Assembly: GCA_006386115.1 (NCBI GenBank)
Contig: VFIW01000019.1
Location: 372,001-436,000, forward strand
Direction of reading: 5' to 3'
Origin: Globisporangium splendens
Taxonomy: Eukaryota > Oomycota > Peronosporomycetes > Pythiales > Pythiaceae
Length of the DNA: 64,000 nucleotides
Positions 24,401-33,915 of the stretch are shown piece by piece. Both the position numbers and the translations under genes were made by a program. Every line of letters starts with the position of its first letter. Positions within the stretch are counted from its first letter, which is position 1. The notes under the pieces are model-generated. The model did no database searches. It saw only the letters and a program-made list of their open reading frames with translations, and was not told the DNA's origin.

Positions 24401-25567
24401 ACGCGTCGCGGCGCGCATCATCTGCTCCCAGACTTCAGCCGAAGGCGCCAAAACTGGACCTTCTTCGACAATCTTCTGGTGACGACGTTGCACCGAGCAA
24501 TCACGGCCACTGAGCGCAATGGCATTGCCGTACTCATCCGCCAAGAGCTGCACTTCCAAGTGGCGCGATTTCGGCGCCAGCTTCATCACAAAGATTGGAG
24601 AACCAGGGATTTCACCTCGCACGGCTTCCCAGGCAGCGAGCACTTGAGATTCTTCCAACACTTTACGAATACCCTTGCCACCGCCGCCTTCACTGGCTTT
24701 GATCATGACGGGGAAACCGATACGCTTGCATTCCTCCAAACAGTGCGCACCGTCGCGCAGCATCGCGGCATTGTAGACCTCATCCGGGATCCCGTCGTTG
24801 TCTCTGTAGTTCACAGCGAGGCCATCACCGTTCCACGCAATCGTTGGCACTTTCGCGCTCTGTGCAATGATCGTCGAGCCAATTTTGTCACCGAGCGCGC
24901 GCATCGGCTTGGCTGGTGGTCCAATGAACACAATGTTGTTTTCCTTGAGCGTATCCGGCAGCGTCGGGTTTTCACTGGCATGGCCCCATCCTGCCCAGAC
25001 CGCGTCGACATTGTATCGGCCCGCAATCTCAACAATGAGCGCAACGTTGGCGTAGTTGTTGTTGTTCGCGCCGCCCGGCACTTCCACGACGTGCTCGGCC
25101 ATACGGATGTACTCGGCATTGGCGCGGAGATCTTCTGGCGTGGCCATGACCACGAACGTGATCTTGTGTTCATCGGCAAACATCTCGTAGCACCAGCTGC
25201 GGATGCTTCGGATCGCCTTAACAGCCGAGATACCGTTGTTGGCGATCAGCACCGAGTGGATCGCGCGCGTCCCCTGGGTCTCCTTCACGTACTCGTCGAC
25301 GCTCGCGAACGTGTGGTGCGGATGGCTCTCGAGACGCGCACGCGGCGGGATGGCGGCCGCGAGCTCTTGGTCCGCGCTGCCCATGGTGGAGGAGGATGTA
25401 GTGGTCGTAGTGGTGGTGGTGATCTCTTCTTCAACCGCAGTGGTGGTGGTCGTGGTCGTGACCGTGGCGCTTTCAGTGACAGACTCAGTCGTGGTGGTGG
25501 TGGATGCGGACGCTACGACGGTCGTGGTCCTGACGGCTCTAGTTGGGGAATGCTCCTGCTCGCTCAT
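18461..25567 (-). CDS. ACC1: Acetyl-CoA carboxylase, multidomain eukaryotic type
   Basis: A single exon encodes a 2,368-aa homomeric ACCase, which makes malonyl-CoA for fatty-acid synthesis. The biotin carboxylase domain comes first ([18 protein letters not shown] near residue 85, ATP-grasp [13 protein letters not shown] near 295, [15 protein letters not shown] near 420). A biotinyl domain carries EVMKM with Lys-772. A long central region follows, then the carboxyltransferase domain ([26 protein letters not shown] near 1,720, [22 protein letters not shown]). The ATG at 25567 ([11 protein letters not shown]) is chosen. The frame stays open to an ATG at 25843, which would add 92 residues, partly hydrophobic or basic, that could be a targeting peptide. 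Residues about 10-60 are a Thr/Ser/Val-rich low-complexity tract absent from the core enzyme. Confidence 0.95.
   Translation of the reverse strand: [2368 protein letters not shown]
25388..25535 (-). repeat. Threonine-codon low-complexity tract in ACC N-terminus
   Basis: Runs of ACC/ACG threonine codons, seen as GTGGTG on the plus strand, encode poly-Thr segments of up to eight residues separated by acidic or Val-rich bits. Likely slippage-prone and unstructured. Confidence 0.7.
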
Positions 25568-25849
25568 TGTCCGGACGCGCGCTTCGTGCTTCGTGCTGCT
25601 CTCTTGGGCTCGGGGGCTGGCGCAAAATGCGGGGTCATCAACCATGCCAATCCATGCTGCAACATATCTGTGAACAAATAAAACCTCAGGTACGAACAAG
25701 GTTTTTGTGGTAGTGATCTTGAGGTTTAATGACGCGAAGGATGACGCAGCAGGGGCTACTATTGAGAGACACCAAACCACTCTATGACGATGACTGGGCA
25801 ATGAGTCGCAGTGAGACGATGGCCGTGGGCATTTTGATGCCATCAAGCT

Positions 25850-26775
25850 CGTGCTGCGCGGTTGCGGTGATGCGACACGTTGCAGCGCGGTGACGCACCC
25901 TATGGCTCGTTGGATCCTTCCTCCCTTCTTCCCTTTTGTCAGTCAAACAGACAGAGCGCACCCTCTCTTACGGTGAAAAGCGTGCTGCTTGGGTGTGAAA
26001 CGCAATGCTATTGCGCTGCAACCCGAGCGCTTCCACTCATTCTGTAGCGTTCTGGTTCGCGGATGAGCAAGTCTCGGATCTGGTGGTGACGGTGGTTTCT
26101 ATGACGTGTGCAGATTTTAAACAAAATATCGAAGGACACGCAAGAACGTCGAAGTAGTAGCATCGATCGGGTTGCGCTTGGGATGCATAGCTCCTAGTTG
26201 ATGCGTATCCGAGCAATGCTGGCAAGGAAAATGACGCGCTGCAGACACCGCTGTGAGAAGCTCGGTGCGAGTGGGAAGCGCGCAGCAATGCAGCGCATGA
26301 TAAATCCCTCTTTGGCGCACTTGATAGCCATGTCAGAGCACCGGAGACCATGATGTCGGGGTGTGAGCTGGGAGCATGCACTTCAGAAACCATTGCCGCC
26401 GTGTCGGAGCTTTTCGATTCGAAGATCGGCTGATATGACCATCACTCTTCGCATGACGTCACTGCTCTGTCAGTCTCCAAAGTGATGACGCGACAGCATC
26501 AATCCCACGTTTGCCCTAAACCGCATGACATCATACCTCGGATGTGCCTCAACTGATCTATCCTTTTCGGTACGTCCGCGGTGACGTTGCGCACCAGGTG
26601 ATGACAGCGCGTAAGCACATGTCGCAGATAATCCAAAATGGCTCACTTGTTTCTTGCAGCATCAACGGCGCATTATGAAAAAGATGTGCTTTTGATATGG
26701 AAGCACCATGCCACACGCGCTGTTCTGTATATGTTCATGAGCTCAATGGCCACTGCGTCGCCATCACCACTGCTA
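25850..26775. other. Intergenic, no gene recognised
   Basis: About 0.9 kb between the ACCase 5' side and the RFC1 3' end. Short ORFs only; it must contain the ACCase promoter. Confidence 0.5.
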
Positions 26776-29700
26776 TTATGCTTTACGCTTCTTGGCTGGT
26801 GCAGCTTTCGCCTTGGTTGCTGGAGCTTTGCGCTTTGGTTTTGTGTCTCCGCTCGTAGCAGCAGCACGGCTGCCACCTTTGCCCTTCTTTTGAAACTTAC
26901 TAATGTCGATGTCGTCGTCGTCGTCGTCGTCGCCCTCCGGTTCGCTCTCAGCGTCGGAAGCAGGAGGCAGTGCATCGTCGTCGATTACAGCAGTCTTGCC
27001 ACGGCCTTTCTTGATCGCAGTCGAGTCCAGTGCCGATTCCACCACACCTTGCGCCTTGTGAACAGCTTTGTTGTACCTAGAAAGCGAAACGACAAGAGAG
27101 AGAAACTCAAGGTTGGCACTACGCTCACAAGAAATGAATCAATCTGCTGATAGGGTACGTACTGGCGAGTGAAGCCCGATTTGGCCTTGGTGTCCAACTC
27201 GGCGTACGAGTGGCGTTTGATACCTGGGAACTTGAAACTTTCCATCGATTCTGTCAAATCTTCGCGACTGATCTCACACGAATCGAGCAGCTCAATGACT
27301 TCGTCAATGTGCTGCAACAAAACAGCAAGCAATAGCATAGTTGTCAGCTCCGACACACAAGCAGTCATCTTCACCGTTTGTTGCGTACCTCATCTCCAGA
27401 CAGCAGCTTCTGAAGCAGAATCTCCTTCATGTACGGAACGTAGTCCATTCGAATGACTTCTCGCGAACCCGACGCATGTGCTCGCATTCGAACAGAAAGT
27501 TCACTGAGTAGACGCTTGGACTTGCCAGCAGAAGAGTTCTTTCCAAGCCATCTACATAGCAACAAAACACAACATTCGTTAAACGATGATCCAGTCACGT
27601 GCGCAAAGAAGCATAATGTACGCACCTCGAAAACTCTGGATGACCGATGAAACCCGACGAGTACACACACGCAGCGACATTGAGCGCGGCTTGCTTTGTC
27701 AGCAGATCCCATCGTTGCTCTGCACGCACGTAGTTGCTCACAAGATCGCTTTCCGCGATAAACTGGGACGCATGCATGACAGCTTCGAGCTTCTCATCGG
27801 ACGTATTGCGGTTGTTCATGATACTCTGGATGTAGTTTTCTTGGACCATCAATGGCATGAAGTCGTAATCCACGAAATAGGCTTCGTTCCTGGCATCGAA
27901 ACTGGTTTCCCGCTGGAAAATCATCTGTGTCGCACTGAACGGGTTGAGTCGCAAGCTCTCGTCTTTGTTGTGCTGCGACGACGGATTCACCATATCGGCA
28001 TAGGTCACCTTCGTGCTCGTCAGTCTCCACTTTTGCATTTGCGTGATCAGCTGACGGATATCATTTCCACAACGATCGGCGGCTTCTTCGATCGCGTTCT
28101 TTTCAATCTCGAGTCCTTCGAGCGCACCAATCTCTATCAAGCGCTTTCCGATTTGCTGCTTCGTAGGGCGGCGCATGCGCAAGTCATAGGAATGGTTCGC
28201 AAGCGAGCGCACCTTCTGACTTTGACGATCGTTACAGATGCAGATGATTGGCGTCTTTGACTTCTTAATAAGCAAGATCAGCTCCGCGGTACCACCACGG
28301 TCACCTCCAGACATACCGTCGACCTCGTCCATCACGATCACACGTTTCGCGAGATGCATTTTGTCCTTTGAGCTGCCGCTGACAGGACCAAACTGAAGCG
28401 CACGGGACCCCAGAACGTCCTTGAGTCCATGCTGAAGCATCTTCTTGCTGCGCGTATCACTGGCATTTAGCTCCGTGCATTCAAAGCCGCATTCGCGAGC
28501 AACCAAGTTGGCGATCGTCGTTTTTCCGATTCCAGGTGGACCCGAGAGCAAGACAGTCTTCGCACCGCGGTTATCCGCTAGTTTCGTCGTAAATGGGATC
28601 TTTTCCGTGCCTTTGACGTGGACAGCGTCCCAGTCGAGAAGCCATTGCTTCAGTTTCTTGCCGAGCTCAACGTTTCCGATCATGTCTTCCAACCGCTTTG
28701 GCTTATACTTGTCTGTCCAAAGCATATCGTTGACAGATCTACACGCACAAAGTGATAGGGCATCAGTCAGTGTTCAAGAAATGCTGACGAAAACCAAACG
28801 CGCAACAGTACGTACGCCGTCAGCTTCTGTTTGCCTGATGTTCCACCGCGAGCAGCATTCAGCTTCTCCGCTTGCTTTTCCTTCTTCAGCATCTCCAGTT
28901 GCTTGTCCGCGGCTGCCTCGGCGATCAAGTTATAGAACTGATTCTGCTGCAAGATGCGAACGTTCTTGGCGATCGCTTCTTTGTACTTGGAACCTGCCGA
29001 AATATCCTCGCCATCCGGCAATGTCTCCCCCACAACCAGGTACTTTGTTACGCGCGAGACAGAGTTGGACACCGATCCTCCGCACGATTTCACCAAGTGG
29101 ATGGCATCTTCGCGTGAAAGATTGTGCAGCTGACCGGAAAACGCGAATGTTTTGCCATCCAGGCACCCAGCGCACGGTTCAGGAGCCTTCCCAGCAATTG
29201 TGGCTTCAAAATTAACCGGAGTCGTATCCACGTCTTCGTTTTCTTCCTACTCGTCAATGTGCACACCACAATATCATCAGCGCTACGTTTAAAGTCCATT
29301 GAACTGTTGTTGCACGCTGCTTACCTTGATGTCGTCCGTCTCTTGCTTCGCGCTGACTGAAGCAGTGACAGGCTTGGCAGTAGAAGTTGGAGGTGCCGCC
29401 TTTTTCGCTGGTTGAGCTTTCTCCGTTACCATGTTTCCTTTCTTGACACTGCTGGTCTGACTTGCTCGTGGCTTGGGCACTTCTTCCACCTCGTCATCGT
29501 CGTCATCATTGTCTATCGCACGTCGTAGTCGCTTGCGTTGCGGTACCGGTTTCACTTCAACCACATCGTCGAGCTCAAAGTCCTCGTCTTTCAATTTGCC
29601 CGTCGAGATGTCATCGAAATCGTCATCATCACTGTCCAAGACGACAACGTTTTTCTTGGCGCGTCGACTCGGCGTTGTGCGCGTCGGCGTTTCTTTCTTT

Positions 29701-29988
29701 TCCGCTGCTTTCTTCACCTTCTTAGGCGATTCTAATACACGGCCAGTAGTAACACGTTGTCACCCACATGTACACAGCATCAAGTGCATGCCAATAGTAT
29801 TAACAGTCAGTCGTAAAGTCACATCACGTTCGTTGCAGCCCTACATCAACAGCCAATCCAGCGCCTAAAGCGCCAGCATCGGTGCACGTACCGCGAACGG
29901 CAGCTTTCGGTTTTGCGGGAGCAACTGCCGCCTTGGACTTGGCGGCCGCAGACCCGCTCTGCTTCTGGAAGAACGATCGGATGTCCAT
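26776..29988 (-). CDS. RFC1: Replication factor C subunit 1 (clamp loader large subunit)
   Basis: Seven exons (29892-29988, 29325-29731, 28816-29246, 27626-28738, 27389-27551, 27163-27311, 26776-27076) join in phase to an 886-aa protein. It is the large subunit of the clamp loader that places PCNA on DNA in the nucleus. The start MDIRSFF is a PIP-box-like motif typical of RFC1. An acidic/basic linker (VVVLDSDDDDFDD) follows, then a BRCT domain in exon 3 (GKTFAFSGQL, GGSVSNSVSRVTKYLVVGE). The AAA+ core in exon 4 has WTDKYKPKRLEDMIGN, Walker A GPPGIGKTTIA, ELNASDTRSKK and Walker B VIVMDEVDGM. The RFC1 C-terminal domain is followed by a basic tail (AKAAPAKKRKA) that probably holds the nuclear localisation signal. 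Length is like yeast Rfc1 (861). Confidence 0.95.
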
Positions 29989-30410
29989 GCACGCTGCTGC
30001 CTTCTCTTGTCCCTTTCGTCGCTCTACGCGCCACCACTGTCGATCCACGCGAGCCGCTGGTGCAAACGGCAGTGAGTGTTGAATCAGTGAGCGCGCCAGT
30101 TTGTCACCAGTTCCCGCCAAAAAGAGAGTTCTTCTACAGAGAGATGTCGGCAACAGGATGCTCTTATATAGGAATGTTTGTTGCAGTAGCCAATCCGCGC
30201 GCGTTCTCTACATCCAATTCGTTTATTGGCTGAAAATCTCGTGTATTCAATAGAAATGGGACTCATATTTTGTGTTTTGTCCAATGGAACTGTGTTTTAG
30301 GGACCCCAGCTTTTGTCCTGTATTGATGTGGCTTACACTAATTCGGGAGCAATCACATTGTCAACACCAGCAACACAACAAAGCAATCAAGTGATCGCTG
30401 GTCTTCAAGA
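29989..30410. promoter_or_regulatory. Divergent promoter region RFC1 / 57-aa gene
   Basis: This 422-bp region lies between two divergent start codons and must contain both promoters. No clean initiator consensus was found; GCTCACTGATTCAACA on the minus strand near 30080 is a weak candidate for RFC1. Confidence 0.4.
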
Positions 30411-30584
30411 ATGACGCCGTTCGGCCGCTACTTGCTGGAGCACCGATGGAAGCTTCTGTTTACGACGCAGGGTGTGTTCACGTGCATCATCATGTACAAC
30501 CGATTCAACCAAGAGCCAGCGGTGCCGACCGTCAAGGAGTTCCCGCCAGTGCAGCAGCAAGCGCCGAGACAGCTCGACCAGTGA
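30411..30584 (+). CDS. Small single-pass membrane protein, 57 aa
   Basis: An intact 57-codon ORF starts MTPFGRYLLEHRWKLLF. It has one likely transmembrane helix (LLFTTQGVFTCIIMYN, with basic residues before it) and a Pro/Gln-rich tail (EPAVPTVKEFPPVQQQAPRQ). Its size, basic N-terminal end and single helix resemble small mitochondrial inner-membrane or assembly proteins, but no family is recognised. It sits in the divergent arrangement with RFC1 and its 3' end faces the channel gene. The amphipathic, non-repetitive composition argues for a real gene; transcription evidence is lacking. Confidence 0.45.
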   Translation: MTPFGRYLLEHRWKLLFTTQGVFTCIIMYNRFNQEPAVPTVKEFPPVQQQAPRQLDQ

Positions 30585-30762
30585 GCGCAAATCCGCCAAA
30601 TGGAAGCCTCGACACAGGACTTTTCTCTTAGAACCTCTTGCTGATAGATCGTATTGAACGGCTGAGTAATTCATTCCTAGTAACCTTTTTGTAGACGCCT
30701 TCAAGTCGAGCTGCACAGTTTTGGTCTTGATTTCTGTGGATACCATTCAACTCGCGGGCCAT

Positions 30763-33700
30763 TCATGTGTCGGATGCCGACGACATGGTTCGCACCGAGG
30801 CGTTTTCTTCTCCTTGCTCAGCAATGCTTTGAACCGTGTCGCCTCGTTTCAGCACAGCGATCAGTGGGGGTCCTCCATCAGGTGCTGGTGCGACTCTCAT
30901 CGACCGCACGATCTTTGACGAGATGTCAGCGATCACCCCTGTTGGTGTCGAAGTGGTTACGACAATCCCGGCTTTTTCGTCGGCTTTCCACTTCAATTCG
31001 GCAAACCTTCTTCGAGCCAAGTCTTTACGCGCTGCTGCTTGAATGCGTTTGACGGAGATGATGGCAATCAAACTCGGGGCATTCGCGAGACTCAATCGGC
31101 GGACTTGTTGGGGTTTCGTGATCCGCCAGACCAATTTCTGTGATAACGCAAAAAGTCTCGTGGTACCCTTCGGTGGCTCAATGGGTTCGCCGCGGTCCAT
31201 TGAGACTTGATTCATCACATTCTGCGCAGCTGCCATCAAGAACGCATTGAAGCTGATGTTACTGCCGTGCTCAAGGTACAAATTGAGCTGCATGGCCCAC
31301 CGCTCCACATCTCTTCGCTGAGAGTGCTTCGGGAGTCCCAAAGGAGGAGGTACATAGCGCAGAAACTTGAGAAAGGCGTGGTCCGAGATATATCCGCTGG
31401 CGGATGCATCAAAGCCTTGCCAAATGCGAGCGACATGGGTCAAATCTTCTTTCGTGACTGCACTGGAGTGTCTTTCAGTCGCCTCTTCAAAGCCTTCCAG
31501 AATCACGGCCACGAACAGATTCAGCAAGACGTACGTCGTCACGAGCATGTACGAGAGAAAGTAAACATACGTCACTTGAACTCCTGGTGTGCATCCAATG
31601 GTCAACGTGTCGTCGCCCATGAAAGCTCTTGCTTCCAGGAGCATGTCGTAGGAATAATCCTCCACACACGACTCGCCAAACGGATATGGCGCCGCCCCTT
31701 TAATGGGTTCTACCATCAGGTCGTACATCACGTCATTCCACGCCTCTCCTGTCGTAAACCGGAATAGTGTGAGCGTTGCAGTCGAAATGTCTTTGAAGTT
31801 GGCATGCTCGTCCAAATTCTCGCCTAGTTTCACCTCAGCGTAAATCTGCACCCCGATAACCGCGTACACAAACATCACGAGGCACATCAACGTTGATACA
31901 TTGATGAGCGCTGGCATGTTTTCCAGGATTGTGCTCACAATATATTGCATACTCTTCGCTCTCTTCATCAACCGAATCGCGAGCCCCATACGCAAGGCGC
32001 GAACAGTGTTGGCCACAGGAGAGATTTTCCCTTTCGTGAAGAAGGGGAGCGCTGTCGATGCACTGCTTCCACCAACGACGACAAAAGCGAAAATATTCCA
32101 CCGGTCCTGAAAGTACTTGAAGCTCATCGACATCAGTTTCACAACAGCCTCAAGGAAAAAGACGACGCAGAAGAGCAGGTTGCCGACCGAGAGGACATCT
32201 GCGACTGTGTCAGATTTTTGGAAGTGAGTAATTCCTAGCATGACAGTGTTTGCGAGAACACAAAATGCGACGAAGGCTTCGAAGCTTGGGTGCTGCTGGA
32301 TATAGTAACAGATCCGGCGGAGAGGGTGATGTGGCTCGATGACAGTAAATTTCAGTTTGGTACTATTCGATTAGAAAAGAAACTGATGAGTATGCCAGAC
32401 CTCCTTTCCAGCATTGGAATGTCACTTACCTTCGAACCATGTCCCGAATTTGCAGCCATTCGCGCTGCGTTTCATTTTGTGCTCCACTGAATTCGAGTGA
32501 CTCGCGCATTCGGTTAAAATTGCCGACCACGGCACCAACGGACAGATTTAATGTGAAAAAGCTCCCGATGATGATAAAGACTAGGCACAAGCCGTTTTGT
32601 GAGTCACTCAATCAAACGACACAGTCAGAAATCGAGAGGTACTTACCGATGAAAAAGATCACGTAGGATCGGTTGTAGTTTTCCACTGGATGGTAATCGA
32701 TTTCTGTGGCGTCAACACCTTCGTACATGATGTCCACCCATCCTTCAGTTGTCCCAAGCTCGAAAAGTGTCATCGCGGATTTCAAGACGTTGTTGTAATT
32801 ACGATTCCGGAGTGTCCAGACACCGCCTTCATCTAAGCAGTCTGCTTTTGAGAACAATTTTTTGAATGATAGCCTCGAAAAGCCATACGTTGATTCCAGC
32901 CGTCGCAATTGCTCCTCAGGAAACGTGCTCACATCGCAATAGTACAAGCCCTTGAACAAATTGACACCAATGATTCCAAAAATCAAGAAGATGAGACTGC
33001 ATACGAGAAACACGTTCATGATGCTTGGGATACTGGACAGCAGCGCATTTACGACACGCTTCATCCCCGGTACTCGACTGATGAATCGCAGTGGACGCTA
33101 CGAAGCAAACAGAACTCGTATTAGGCTTCTACCACAGATAGGAAACGAGTTGAGGAGAGGTACTTGCAAGGGCTCGCAATGTTCGGAATGATCGAAGCGA
33201 TCTCAGTGTCTTGTTGGATGAGAGCAGCTTCGCTCCGGTAAATACCAATATTGCAAAATCGAGAACACTCCAAGGATCGCGCAGATACGACTGGGGGCCA
33301 TTGAGAACGAATCCGAGATCGATCACTTTTAGAACCATCTCGACCACAAAGATGCACGTGAACACGGTGTCCGTGATCCCCAGTATGATTGACTGACGTG
33401 ACCTCGGGTCGTTCAGTGGGTTATCGACAGCGAGCAATATACTGCCCACAAAGATGATCGCCAAGATCAAATGTTCAAAATGAGAGCTTCGGGAAATGTA
33501 GTGGCAAATCCGGCGCACCGCCGAAGATTTCTTGAACACAAACAACGATCGATCCCGGTCGGCCACTTCGGTCGCTGCAATATCGCTTTTGCCGACACCA
33601 GGTGCACTTGCAACAGACAGTTTTCTAAACTGGACCCGCTTGTTGGCAGCCAAAGCTGACGCCACATCAGACACAGATGCGCGTGAATCGCCTTGACTAC

Positions 33701-33908
33701 TAGTCTGGGGGTTGATCTCATCATTTGGAGACACGCTTCTTCGATCTGGAATCGGTGCCCGGCTGATGTTGCCAGGACTATTTGACAAGTCTCTACTTGG
33801 ACTGCTTGTTAAGTCTCTGCTTGGACTGTTCGACAAGTTTCGAGCAACAGATGAAGGATTGATGTCAGACTCCTCTTCGAACAAGTCTTCAAACTGTCTC
33901 CTTGACAT
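30763..33908 (-). CDS. Voltage-gated Ca2+ channel, domains III-IV part
   Basis: Exons 33168-33908, 32647-33097, 32430-32580 and 30763-32362 encode 980 aa, the second half of a four-repeat voltage-gated cation channel. A Ser/Pro-rich linker leads into repeat III (S4 with TLRSLRSFRTLRALRPLRFISR, pore LFELGTTEGWVDIMY). Repeat IV has S4 RALRMGLAIRLMKRAKSM and pore LFRFTTGEAWNDVMYD. Behind it come an EF-hand-like segment (FDASASGYISDHAFLKF) and an IQ-like helix (SVKRIQAAARKDLARRRFAEL). The first intron starts with GC (GCAAGT), since only this donor keeps the S4 arginine helix in frame. An ATG exists at 33908, but the part upstream is the first half of the same channel in another frame, so this is probably not an independent gene. 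It is listed separately only because of the frame break. Confidence 0.8.
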
Positions 33909-33915
33909 TGTGCAA

